A model generated the notes under the pieces. That model saw only the letters and a program-made list of their open reading frames with translations. It searched no databases and was not told where the DNA came from. Of a DNA stretch of 64,000 nt, positions 8,962 to 17,076 are shown piece by piece; within the stretch, counting starts at the first letter, position 1; each line of letters opens with the position of its first letter. Both the position numbers and the translations under genes were made by a program. Source of the DNA: Aliterella atlantica CENA595 (GTDB taxonomy: Bacteria > Cyanobacteriota > Cyanobacteriia > Cyanobacteriales > Chroococcidiopsidaceae); the NCBI RefSeq assembly GCF_000952155.1, contig NZ_JYON01000003.1, positions 227,565 to 291,564 of the forward strand, given 5' to 3'.

Positions 8962-10011
8962 TTATTCGGATTTGAGCGATGACATATCGATCGAGAAGCG
9001 GTACTTCACATCAGATTTGAGCAAGCGATCGTAAGCTTCGTTCACCTTCTGAATGGGAATAACTTCGACATCGGCGGTGATGTTGTGTTCGGCGCAAAAG
9101 TCGAGCATTTCCTGAGTTTCGGCGATGCCACCGATCATCGAGCCAGAGAGATTGTGGCGACCCATAATTAGACTGAATGCCGAAATTTCCAGAGGCTTGG
9201 GAGGTGCGCCAACTAGAGTAATGTTGCCACCAACTTGAAGCAGATTGAGATAGGCATTAATGTCGTGAGTGGCGGAGACGGTATCGAGGATAAAGTCAAA
9301 GCTCCCTGCGTGTTTCTGCATCTCATCCGAGTTGCGGGACACCACCACTTCATCTGCACCCAAACGCAGCGCATCTTCTTTCTTGTCGGGGGACGTAGTA
9401 AAGACCACAACGTGCGCTCCCATCGCATGAGCAAGCTTCACGCCCATGTGTCCCAGTCCGCCCAGACCGACCACGCCCACTTTTTTGCCCTTGGTCACGC
9501 CATGATGGCGCAAAGGCGAGTAGGTTGTGATGCCAGCACACAGCAGCGGTGCGACTCCCGCTAAATCGAGATTGGGAGGAACGCGCAGCACAAAGCGTCG
9601 ATCGACAACTATGCTATCTGAGTAGCCGCCATAGGTAACACCCCCAAGATGTTTGTCCGGCGAGTTGTAGGTTTGGATCATATTTGGGCAGAACTGCTCA
9701 AGCCCTGCTTTACATTGAGGGCAAGAGCCGTCGGAATCCACCATGCAGCCGACTCCTGCAAGATCGCCAGGCTTAAATTGGGTGACGGCTGAACCGACTT
9801 TAGTAATACGTCCCACGATCTCATGACCAGGGACAATCGGGTAAACTGCGCCACCCCACTCGTCCCGCACCGAATGAAGATCAGAGTGACAGATGCCGCA
9901 GAAGAGAATTTCGATCTGGATATCGTTTTCGGTCAGATCGCGCCGCTCGATCGCATCGGCAGCAAGCGGAGAGGTTGCACTGGCAGCAGAGTAAGCTTTC
10001 GCTTTGTACAT
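8962..10011 (-). CDS. Zinc-dependent NAD(P) alcohol dehydrogenase (YahK/CAD type)
   Basis: A 349-residue medium-chain dehydrogenase for primary alcohols and aldehydes. Catalytic zinc ligands are C41 (CGICHSD), H63 with E64 (PGHEIVG) and C158. The nucleotide site GLGGLGHMG is at about residues 182-190. In the structural-zinc lobe the motif reads DSDGSCPQCKAGLEQFC: C97, C100 and C108 are present but the expected first Cys is D94. Asp may replace it as ligand, or the site may be weaker. An AGGAG box upstream of the ATG at 10011 sets the start. It heads an operon with the AKR at 7983-8948. A short cupin stub frame ends only 15 bp upstream, so translation may arrive from it. Confidence 0.93.
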   Translation of the reverse strand: MYKAKAYSAASATSPLAADAIERRDLTENDIQIEILFCGICHSDLHSVRDEWGGAVYPIVPGHEIVGRITKVGSAVTQFKPGDLAGVGCMVDSDGSCPQCKAGLEQFCPNMIQTYNSPDKHLGGVTYGGYSDSIVVDRRFVLRVPPNLDLAGVAPLLCAGITTYSPLRHHGVTKGKKVGVVGLGGLGHMGVKLAHAMGAHVVVFTTSPDKKEDALRLGADEVVVSRNSDEMQKHAGSFDFILDTVSATHDINAYLNLLQVGGNITLVGAPPKPLEISAFSLIMGRHNLSGSMIGGIAETQEMLDFCAEHNITADVEVIPIQKVNEAYDRLLKSDVKYRFSIDMSSLKSE

Positions 10012-10026
10012 AAATTGATGCTCCTA

Positions 10027-10176
10027 TTAATTTACTTTTAACGTGACACTAGCGGCAGATATGCGGGCTGGCTCGCGTGTCCTGAATAAACGGTCAATGC
10101 AAATGCCCATAAAATAATCTGCTGGTCCTTTGGCGGAAGGCTGCGAAACACTGCGTTTGATGTCTATTTTCTTCAT
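10027..10176 (-). pseudogene. Second cupin stub, a 49-codon frame in front of the alcohol dehydrogenase
   Basis: The minus strand from the ATG at 10176 reads MKKIDIKRSVSQPSAKGPAD, then YFMGICIDRLFRTREPARIS and AASVTLKVN before a TAA at 10027. This matches the N-terminus of small cupin proteins (KGPADYFTGxVRIDPLF...EPARxSAxSVTF), with VRIDPLF decayed to ICIDRLF. The frame stops where the metal-binding barrel should begin. It sits 15 bp upstream of the alcohol dehydrogenase start and the AGGAG box of that gene follows its stop, so an internal deletion seems to have joined the cupin head to the dehydrogenase leader. It may still be translated as a leader peptide. It is too short for routine gene callers. 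Confidence 0.6.
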
Positions 10177-10473
10177 TCCTTAACTGGATGCCAGTTCGAT
10201 CGCTATCCCAGTTTTAGAGATTGGGCGCGATCGCCTGCTCTATCTGTAGGGATGGATTTTTTTAAGTGGCAAGGTTAGCCTTGATAACATGTTGGGTGTC
10301 AGAAGGCGAGACACTTGACCGATCTACACTGAGTTTGCGCTTGCATAAAAATCTAGGCTGCTGATAATAAGCTGACATCATTTTTTATGGGCGTAGCTTT
10401 ATACTAAGAATTCTCAAGGACAAGTCATATAACGATCGTCTAAAATTGTTGTACAATCCTGCAAACTTAAGAT
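10177..10473. promoter_or_regulatory. Divergent control region of the ADH operon and the second AraC gene
   Basis: This 297-bp stretch has no coding frame I can support. A TACAAT box at 10452-10457 lies 16 bp before the AraC start, too close for a long leader but usable as a -10 element; no good -35 is seen at 17 bp. Two HIP1-like sites occur near 10200 and 10230. The adjacent AraC protein probably binds here, but I see no clear operator pair. Confidence 0.3.
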
Positions 10474-11451
10474 ATGAATGCTGTCAAACTGAGCCAGTCT
10501 GATGTGCGATCTGCTTGCAGCACCGCTTCGCTATCGCAGCGTGAGGCAGAAAGAGCGCAAGCCAACCGAGGCGAACTTGTCGAGCGCATCTGGCAGACAA
10601 TTCGTCAGGATGGGAGAATTGAGCCGTTAAAAGGATTGCACTTCAACCGCTCCTCCTCGCCAGTGGAAGCTTGTCATAGTCTCTCTATCCCTGCCTTTTG
10701 TGTAATTGCTCAAGGTAGCAAAGAAGTTCTTTTGGGCAACGATCGCTATCAGTACGACCCGATGAATTATCTGCTAGCGACGGTCGAATTGCCGATTGTT
10801 AGCCAAATTCTGGAAGCGTCTTGGGAGCGACCGTATCTAAGCTTGCGCCTTGACCTCGACCCTATCCTTGTTGGCTCAGTGATGGTCGAGGCAGGGCATT
10901 CCGCATCGCGCAGTCGTGCGGATGTCAAAGCGATCGATGTTAGTCCGTTGGATGCAAATCTATTAGATGCTGTGGTGCGGCTCGTCAGGCTGCTTGATGC
11001 TCCTACTGAAGCTTATGTTCTCGCACCCTTGATTAAGCGGGAGATTATTTACCGACTCCTGATAGGAGCGCAAGGAGATCGGCTGCGGCAGATTGCCGTT
11101 TTGGGTGGCTACACTCACCACATTGCTAGAGCGATCGCTTGGCTGCGGAAAGACTTTAATCAACCCCTGCGGATTGAAACCATCGCCCGCGAACTTGGCA
11201 TGAGTGTCTCAGGCTTCCACCATCACTTTAAATCTGTCACGGCAATGAGTCCTTTACAGTTTCAGAAGCAACTGCGGCTCCAAGAGGCTCGTCGTCTGAT
11301 GCTGGGGGAAAAACTTGACGCGACCAGTGCAGCTTACCAAGTGGGTTACGATGACGCTTCGCACTTCAACCGAGAGTACAAGCGGCTCTTTGGCGTACCA
11401 CCGATGCGTGACGTGGAACGGCTGCGGGAAGCTGCTAGAAATGCTAAATAA
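10474..11451 (+). CDS. AraC family transcriptional regulator (AraC_N + HTH)
   Basis: A 325-residue regulator with the AraC_N sensing domain (residues about 45-205; IPAFCVIAQGSKEVLLGND, YLSLRLDLDP) and a C-terminal double HTH (RELGMSVSGFHHHFKSVTAM; AYQVGYDDASHFNREYKRLF). It is a close paralogue of the AraC protein at 3361-4287; the two HTH regions are nearly identical around LQFQKQ(I/L)RLQEARRLMLGE, so they may recognise similar operators. It is divergent from the alcohol dehydrogenase operon and is its likely regulator. A 30-residue N-terminal extension precedes the conserved part, so a later start is possible, though no better start with a ribosome site was seen. It ends 5 bp from the convergent lptC-like gene. 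Confidence 0.9.
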   Translation: MNAVKLSQSDVRSACSTASLSQREAERAQANRGELVERIWQTIRQDGRIEPLKGLHFNRSSSPVEACHSLSIPAFCVIAQGSKEVLLGNDRYQYDPMNYLLATVELPIVSQILEASWERPYLSLRLDLDPILVGSVMVEAGHSASRSRADVKAIDVSPLDANLLDAVVRLVRLLDAPTEAYVLAPLIKREIIYRLLIGAQGDRLRQIAVLGGYTHHIARAIAWLRKDFNQPLRIETIARELGMSVSGFHHHFKSVTAMSPLQFQKQLRLQEARRLMLGEKLDATSAAYQVGYDDASHFNREYKRLFGVPPMRDVERLREAARNAK

Positions 11452-11456
11452 AAATG

Positions 11457-12599
11457 TTAAGGAACAATTTTTGTGACTACTGTTCCGCCACTAACGACAA
11501 CATTTTGCTCTTGCAATTTGCCTACAGCTTTTTGCCCTGTAAAGCTAGCTGGTGGATCTATTTGGTTGTAAACTACATTGCCAGTTGCCTCTACTAACTG
11601 AGTTGGTACGAACCAGGTGAGCTTTTGAGCATTGAGCTTTTGACCTCGCTGCCCGACCGCATTAACGTTACCAGTTAGATAAACAATTTCTTTGTTCAAA
11701 TCCATGCGCCCTTGCTTGGCGTTTAAGGTGACTTGCTGCTGGCGATGTACTACTTTTATAGGCTGGTTGGTTATTACGGTTTCCGCATTTAAGTTCCAAC
11801 TAAGAGAATTACTATTTACTTGTAGGGGCGGCTGGCTAGATATCAGTTGCGCTTGGGGCTGGAGGGTGGCTATTTTCGTATTTAAATTTACTTCAGCGCC
11901 ATTTGCTGTAGCGCGATCGCTAATTGTTTTACCTTGGTAACGGTCGATTTCAATAGCGCGATTGCCAATCAGTTTTTGCTGTTTTACGTACCAGGTTAAA
12001 TGTTCTGTACGCATTTGCAAGGCGGGATCGGTTGCTTGAGCTATCACTTTTCCTAGCAATTCAATTTTTGCTGTGCGGCTAGATACTCGTGCTTCTTGGG
12101 CTACTGCTTGCACTTGACGGTATTTGCCAGTAATGCGATCGCGTACAAGTAATAAATCTTCTTGGGGTCGCCATTCTACTTCGTTTCCGCGCAATACTAC
12201 GCCATTTATCGGGTCTGTAGCTACAATTTGCCCTTTTAGGAATAAACTTTTGCCATCTTGCCTTACTTCGCCTTGTTGGGCTGAAACTTTATAAACTACT
12301 TTGCCATCTTGAAATAGCTCTCCTGAAGGGTTTTGCACTTGGGCAACTTTTTGCTCTCTACTATAAGTTGCTTGCTTGCCTTTAACGCTCCAAAGTGGTC
12401 TTCCTTGTTCGTCTGCTTGTTCGAGGGTGATATTGTTAAACGATAGGTCGTTTTGACTTTTAGGCTGGGGCGAACTATTTTGCGAGACTTCTTGCACTGA
12501 GCGATTTTGCCCGCTGCAACCTGATATAGCGATCGCTCCTATTAGGGTAATTGCGATCGCAGGGTAATTTTTTGCCAATGAAAAAGCGAAGATATTCAT
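11457..12599 (-). CDS. lptC: LPS export ABC transporter periplasmic protein LptC-like
   Basis: A lipoprotein of the LptC/OstA-like beta-jellyroll class that bridges the Lpt transporter across the periplasm. From the ATG at 12599 the protein starts MNIFAFSLAKNYPAIAITLI and has a lipobox ending AISGC. The rest is a long chain of beta-strand repeats (GNxxAxxxxGxxLxAxxLTW style), and the 380 residues match the larger cyanobacterial type, which carries more jellyroll modules than the E. coli protein. A longer frame reaches 12695, but its extra 32 residues overlap the upstream NYN gene and lack a signal peptide, so I reject it. The chosen ATG lies in the loop of a 14-bp hairpin; a TTG at 12578 is an alternative start. 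Confidence 0.8.
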   Translation of the reverse strand: MNIFAFSLAKNYPAIAITLIGAIAISGCSGQNRSVQEVSQNSSPQPKSQNDLSFNNITLEQADEQGRPLWSVKGKQATYSREQKVAQVQNPSGELFQDGKVVYKVSAQQGEVRQDGKSLFLKGQIVATDPINGVVLRGNEVEWRPQEDLLLVRDRITGKYRQVQAVAQEARVSSRTAKIELLGKVIAQATDPALQMRTEHLTWYVKQQKLIGNRAIEIDRYQGKTISDRATANGAEVNLNTKIATLQPQAQLISSQPPLQVNSNSLSWNLNAETVITNQPIKVVHRQQQVTLNAKQGRMDLNKEIVYLTGNVNAVGQRGQKLNAQKLTWFVPTQLVEATGNVVYNQIDPPASFTGQKAVGKLQEQNVVVSGGTVVTKIVP

Positions 12600-12618
12600 A
12601 TTTCTATCTTCGCTTTTT
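12581..12618. terminator. Hairpin over the lptC start codon, terminator-like on both strands
   Basis: AAAAAGCGAAGATA (12581-12594) and its exact reverse complement (12605-12618) enclose a 10-base loop. On the minus strand the stem ends in TTTTT, as in an intrinsic terminator for the NYN gene; the A/T tails are symmetrical, so it can work both ways. The loop holds the ATG of lptC, so the same hairpin could hide the start codon or end transcription just before the gene. Confidence 0.6.
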
Positions 12619-12657
12619 TGGCTGCAAGCTGGATGTTTGAGCAGTAGTATCTTTGTT

Positions 12658-13293
12658 CTAATCTTCTGCTGAATTAATGATGTCCAAAGTACCATCGTCG
12701 GGCTGTTCCATTAGTCCTAAGCTAGACAAAGGACGATAGGCATAGCTGGGGCGAGATGTTTTTTGAATATCCTCTTTAATAGTTTCTAAGTCGATATAGC
12801 GATCGCTCACGTTAATTAAACTATCGCTAGTCATTGCTCTAAGGCTAACTACTTCTACGCGCACGCCATGATAGCTAACAGCGTTGACAGCATAAGCCAA
12901 ATCGCCATCGCCACTAACTAATACTGCTGTATCGTAAGAATCTACTAATGCCATCATATCTACAGCAATTTCTACGTCCAAGTTGGCTTTTTTTGAGCCA
13001 TCAGGTAGCTGTACCAAATCTTTAGCAATTACTCGATAGCCATTGCGACGCATCCAGAGCAGAAAACCTTGTTGTTTTTCATTGGTGCGATCTACGCCTG
13101 TATAAAAAAACGACCGCAGCAACCTTGAACCTGCTGTTAGCCTACACAGCAACTTCGTGTAGTCAATTTCTATGCCTAGTTGCAGGGCTGCATAAAATAA
13201 ATTCGAGCCATCAATAAAAATGGCTACTCTTCCTCTATTTTCCAGCACTTGTTCGGGCGTGAATATGGTATTTTTTTCAAAATTATTTAACAT
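12658..13293 (-). CDS. NYN domain protein, LabA/DUF88 family
   Basis: A 211-residue protein of the NYN (PIN-like) nuclease fold. Conserved acidic residues are visible: D28 in FIDGSNLFYA, the Asp in LDVEIAVDMMAL, and the Asp pair in LVSGDGDLAYAV. These form the putative metal-binding ribonuclease site. The family includes cyanobacterial LabA, a factor in circadian output, and many proteins of unknown role. The N-terminal 20 residues and the C-terminal 40 residues, rich in Ser, Pro and Asp, are outside the fold. It lies 58 bp upstream of lptC on the same strand, separated by a terminator-like hairpin. Whether it is LabA itself or a paralogue cannot be told from sequence alone. Confidence 0.85.
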   Translation of the reverse strand: MLNNFEKNTIFTPEQVLENRGRVAIFIDGSNLFYAALQLGIEIDYTKLLCRLTAGSRLLRSFFYTGVDRTNEKQQGFLLWMRRNGYRVIAKDLVQLPDGSKKANLDVEIAVDMMALVDSYDTAVLVSGDGDLAYAVNAVSYHGVRVEVVSLRAMTSDSLINVSDRYIDLETIKEDIQKTSRPSYAYRPLSSLGLMEQPDDGTLDIINSAED

Positions 13294-13436
13294 TTTTTAG
13301 TCCTTGAAGCTTTATCAAAAAAGAAATTGGTATGTTTAAAGATGTTATTTGTCTTGCTAGGTAGTGTAACCTACCATAAGTTAGCCCAATGATAGGGGTA
13401 AGTTAAATTTGTAAGTACCAGCTTATACGCACATAC

Positions 13437-15026
13437 TTAACGAGCCTCTAGACGTTGAAATACGGGTTGAGGTTCGCCTAACTTATTTTCCCCGCTTAGT
13501 ATTCCCCAATTTGCGTGAGTTGCAAACGCTAGTTCAGTTGAAATTTGATTTTTATTGTGAAAGTCTGCTGGTAAGCCTAGTTGCTTGTATATTTTGTTGG
13601 CAATGTTAGGCACGACTGGCGACAACAAATATGCTGCCAGTCTAACTGATTCTAGAACAGCATATAATACTTCTTCGACTTCCTGCTGCTTGCCTTGTTT
13701 GTACAAAGTCCAAGGTGCAGCATCGTCAATATATTTGTTGCCAGTTCTTGCTAAATTCAATATTATCTCACAAGCTTGACTAAAGCAGAGGCTTTCATAA
13801 GCCACTGCAACTTTTTCTCCTAAAATAACACCAGCAATTTTCAAAGGATTATCGTCAGCTATAGTTTCGCAAGTCAAGTTGGGGATGTTGGTATAGCCGT
13901 ACTTTAGTGCCATTTTTAAAGTACGATTGAGTAAATTGCCCAAATCGTTGGCTAAATCAGCATTGAGTGTATCGATAAAACGGGTTTCGTTGAAGTCGCC
14001 GTCTTTACCAAATTCAATCTCTTTCATGAAGTAGTAGCGAACGGCATCTGCACCATAGCGATCGATCAGAGCTACGGGATCGAGGGTATTGCCCAAACTC
14101 TTACCCATTTTTTGATTATCTTTGGTCAAAAAACCATGTCCAAATACTACTTTCGGTAACGGCAATTCGGCTGACATCAGCATTGCGGGCCAATATATGG
14201 CATGAAAGCGTAAAATATCTTTGCCAATTAAATGCAAATTTATGGGCCACCATTTAGCTAAAGCATTTGCTAAAGTTGGTTCTGCACCTGGATCGAGTAA
14301 GGCTGTGACGTAGCCTAGCAAGGCATCAAACCATACATACAGTGTATGGCTGGGATCGCTTGGTACTGGGAAACCCCAATCTAAATTCACCCTGGAAATA
14401 GAAAAGTCTTGCAAACCTTGAGCGACAAAGTTTAACACTTCATTGCAGCGAGTTTGGGGTTGAATAAAGTTTGGTTGCGCTTGATATAAGGCTTCGAGTT
14501 TGCTTTGGTAGTTGGATAGGCGAAAGAAGTAATTTTCTTCATCTCGCCATTCTGTTTGCTTGTTGGTATGAATGCTGCAAAAATGCCCTTTTAAAAGCTC
14601 TCGTTCTTCTTTAAATTCTTCGCAAGAGACGCAGTACCAGCCTTTTTGCTGACTTTTGTAGATGTCTCCTTTGTCCCAAACGCGCTGGAAAAATTCTTTG
14701 ACGATCGCATGATGATTTGCTGCTGTCGTTCGACTAAATCTATCGTACTGAATATCTAATTTTTCCCACAAAGCTACAAACGCGGCGGAAACCTCATCGC
14801 TGTAAACTTGCGGCGACTTTTGTTTGCTTTGGGCTGCGCGTTCAATTTTCTGCCCGTGTTCGTCTGTACCTGTAATTGATAGTACAGCCTTACCGCGCAT
14901 CCGCTCAAACCGAGTTATGATGTCCGCAGCGATCGTTGTATAAGCGCTACCTATATGCGGTAAGTCGTTTACGTAATAAAGCGGTGTCGTTACAGCAAAG
15001 GTTTCTTGCTGACTAGATAAATCCAT
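13437..15026 (-). CDS. metG: Methionyl-tRNA synthetase
   Basis: The class I synthetase that charges tRNA-Met, including the initiator. The HIGH motif appears as PHIGSAY (H24), the zinc knuckle as CVSC...CSIH, and KMSKS as KMGKS at residues 306-310. At 529 residues it lacks the C-terminal dimerisation domain found in E. coli MetG, as is usual for the short cyanobacterial form. The anticodon-binding helical region (about 380-500) is intact. It is monocistronic, divergent from the acyltransferase gene, and ends at 13437, with a 143-bp gap to the NYN gene that holds nothing I can name. Confidence 0.97.
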   Translation of the reverse strand: MDLSSQQETFAVTTPLYYVNDLPHIGSAYTTIAADIITRFERMRGKAVLSITGTDEHGQKIERAAQSKQKSPQVYSDEVSAAFVALWEKLDIQYDRFSRTTAANHHAIVKEFFQRVWDKGDIYKSQQKGWYCVSCEEFKEERELLKGHFCSIHTNKQTEWRDEENYFFRLSNYQSKLEALYQAQPNFIQPQTRCNEVLNFVAQGLQDFSISRVNLDWGFPVPSDPSHTLYVWFDALLGYVTALLDPGAEPTLANALAKWWPINLHLIGKDILRFHAIYWPAMLMSAELPLPKVVFGHGFLTKDNQKMGKSLGNTLDPVALIDRYGADAVRYYFMKEIEFGKDGDFNETRFIDTLNADLANDLGNLLNRTLKMALKYGYTNIPNLTCETIADDNPLKIAGVILGEKVAVAYESLCFSQACEIILNLARTGNKYIDDAAPWTLYKQGKQQEVEEVLYAVLESVRLAAYLLSPVVPNIANKIYKQLGLPADFHNKNQISTELAFATHANWGILSGENKLGEPQPVFQRLEAR

Positions 15027-15325
15027 TAATTTTAAAATTGAATAAAAACTTTTCTATATCATATATCGCAAGCTACAAATATGTAAGTTTGTTAATATTT
15101 GTATGGGTATGCAAAGTATCTAGGTTGTTAAGTAAGCTATTAGCCCTTACATACAAAGCAACTGAGACATTTATACCTTAAGACACTACCTTTATCTAGT
15201 AAAAAAATGTAAAAGTTAAATAATTAGGACAACTCAAAGCTATTTATTTTTGAGCAATAAGACTAAAACGGGCAACTACCCATGCTCACAGCCTTGTAAC
15301 TACTTTAAATTAATGTCTGCAACGC
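15027..15325. other. Divergent intergenic region metG / acyltransferase
   Basis: 299 bp, A+T-rich, with no supported gene. Short palindromic words occur (for example ATATTTG/CAAATAT near 15077-15102) but no full promoter, riboswitch or terminator could be assigned. Confidence 0.4.
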
Positions 15326-16078
15326 ATGAACAGTGCCAACAATTCTCTCCAAATTTCTCATGCCTTTTTAGCTGCTACGGGAACGAAAATATTCCGCTAC
15401 TTTGAAGATCGCATTCCTCATAATGGTCCTGTGCTGGTAGTTAGCAATCATCGCAGCTTTATGGACGCACCAGTATTGATGGCATCTGTAAAACGTCCGA
15501 TTCGGTTTGCGTGTCATCATTACATGGGACAAGTGCCAGTAATGCGGGAGATTGTCACAGGACAATTAGGCTGTTTTCCTTTAGAAGCGCCAGAAAATCG
15601 CCAGCAAGGCTTTTTTCAACAGGCTTTGAAACTGCTGCAAACAAATCAAGCAGTGGGGGTATTTCCTGAAGGCACAAAGCCAATGGTAGATTTTACAGAG
15701 CCAAATTCTTTAGGAGAATTTCAAAGAGGCTTTGCTCATCTTGCCTTACGTGCTGATGCTGGTAGCGCCACAGTCAAACCTGTAGAAGATTTAGCAATTT
15801 TGCCTGTGGCGATCGCATCTTTAGCAGAAGCGAATAGCTCTGCTGTACCCTTACGGTTGTTGAGCTTATTTGACCCTTCTGAACCTTTATTTAACCAAAA
15901 TGGCTGGCATCCATTAGTTATTTATCATCGAGTAGGAGTTTTAATCGGTTGTCCTTATCGCATTACAGCCAAAGAGCGGCAACAATATCAAGGCAAACAA
16001 GCAAAAGCAGTTGTAGCTGATATTACAGGGCATTGCCAAACTGAAATTGCCGAACTCTTACGTCAAGGCTGTTATTAA
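15326..16078 (+). CDS. 1-acyl-sn-glycerol-3-phosphate acyltransferase (PlsC family)
   Basis: A 250-residue membrane-associated lysophospholipid acyltransferase. The catalytic block NHxxxxD is NHRSFMD (H42, D47), and the glycerol-phosphate block is FPEGTK (E115-T117). It should transfer an acyl chain to a lyso-phosphatidate-like acceptor. Unlike standard PlsC it has no strong N-terminal membrane helix, and it resembles the 1-acyl-glycerophosphate acyltransferases found in several copies in cyanobacteria. An alpha/beta hydrolase follows 129 bp later on the same strand; both may act in lipid metabolism (inference). No clear ribosome site precedes the ATG, but no other start fits better. Confidence 0.88.
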   Translation: MNSANNSLQISHAFLAATGTKIFRYFEDRIPHNGPVLVVSNHRSFMDAPVLMASVKRPIRFACHHYMGQVPVMREIVTGQLGCFPLEAPENRQQGFFQQALKLLQTNQAVGVFPEGTKPMVDFTEPNSLGEFQRGFAHLALRADAGSATVKPVEDLAILPVAIASLAEANSSAVPLRLLSLFDPSEPLFNQNGWHPLVIYHRVGVLIGCPYRITAKERQQYQGKQAKAVVADITGHCQTEIAELLRQGCY

Positions 16079-16207
16079 AGTAGCGATTTTAGCTGCAAGG
16101 AGGGCAACATAGATCCAACATTTGGTTAACTTCCTGTATGACTGCTCGCAAAGCCTGATAACTTGGAAGTATTAAGCCATATCAATTTTTAATAATTTAA
16201 TTTAAAA

Positions 16208-17020
16208 ATGCCACAAGTTCAAAGTCATCCATGTTTTTTAACGCCTAAACGCTTGCAGCCAGAGTACCCACTGTTTGTATTTTTGCCAGGAATGGATGGA
16301 ACGGGACAATTATTGCGATCGCAAACTACTGGTTTAGAAGCAGCTTTTGACGTACGTTGTTTGATGTTGCCACCAGAAGAAAGAACTAGCTGGGATGTTC
16401 TAACAAAGCAAGTAATAGACTTAATTGCAGCAGAGTTAGATAAAAACTCTCGTCGCTCTGTTTATTTGTGTGGTGAATCTTTTGGCGGGGCGCTGGCAAT
16501 AAAAATTGCCTTAAAAGCGCCTGAATTATTTCAAAGAGTTGTGCTTGTCAATCCAGCTTCCGCGTTACATCGTCGCCCCTGGTTAGATTGGGCATCTCAG
16601 TTAGTTTATCTAGTCCCATCTTGCTTGTTTGAAATTGGCGCTTTGGGATTATTACCCTTTTTAGTTTCTTTGGGACGGACACCTCGAAGCGATCGCCAAG
16701 ATATACTCAAGACTATGCGTTCTGTACCGCCTGAAACTGTTTTGTGGCGGTTGTCTCTAATTAGAGAATTTGATGTTGACGATCGGCAGTTACGTCAAAT
16801 TACTCAACCAGTCTTGCTCATTGCTAGCGCCCTCGATCGGTTATTACCTTCTATAGCGGAAGCTAGATATTTAGTAAAGAATTTACCTAATGCCAACATG
16901 GTAATTCTGCCTTATAGCGGTCATGCCTGCTTAGTAGAGGCAGATATCAATCTTTATAAGTTGATGCAACAACAGCATTTCTTAGACGCTAATGCAAAAG
17001 CGATCGCTGTTTCTAACTGA
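16208..17020 (+). CDS. Alpha/beta hydrolase
   Basis: A 270-residue alpha/beta-fold hydrolase. The oxyanion strand is FLPGMDGTGQL, the nucleophile elbow is CGESFGG (S91), the acid is in ASALDRLLPS, and the histidine is in YSGHACLVE. It resembles the plastid/cyanobacterial PES-like or thioesterase-type hydrolases in using an LPGMDGTG motif. It follows the acyltransferase gene on the same strand and may act on an acyl ester. Substrate is not deducible. It converges with the FG-GAP-like gene, with a terminator hairpin between them. Confidence 0.85.
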   Translation: MPQVQSHPCFLTPKRLQPEYPLFVFLPGMDGTGQLLRSQTTGLEAAFDVRCLMLPPEERTSWDVLTKQVIDLIAAELDKNSRRSVYLCGESFGGALAIKIALKAPELFQRVVLVNPASALHRRPWLDWASQLVYLVPSCLFEIGALGLLPFLVSLGRTPRSDRQDILKTMRSVPPETVLWRLSLIREFDVDDRQLRQITQPVLLIASALDRLLPSIAEARYLVKNLPNANMVILPYSGHACLVEADINLYKLMQQQHFLDANAKAIAVSN

Positions 17021-17049
17021 AAAAAGGTGACGTATAACAACGTCACCTT
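17021..17049 (-). terminator. Intrinsic terminator of the FG-GAP-like gene
   Basis: A 10-bp perfect stem (17024-17033 with 17040-17049, AAGGTGACGT) has a 6-base loop, followed on the minus strand by six T (A-tract 17020-17025). It lies 28 bp after the stop of the minus-strand gene. On the plus strand no T-run follows. Confidence 0.8.
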
Positions 17050-17076
17050 GCTACAAAATTATATAAATAAGTTGTC

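Noticed and set aside
12600..12695. N-terminal extension of LptC to 12695
   Set aside because: It overlaps the NYN gene, crosses a terminator-like hairpin and would bury the lipoprotein signal peptide.
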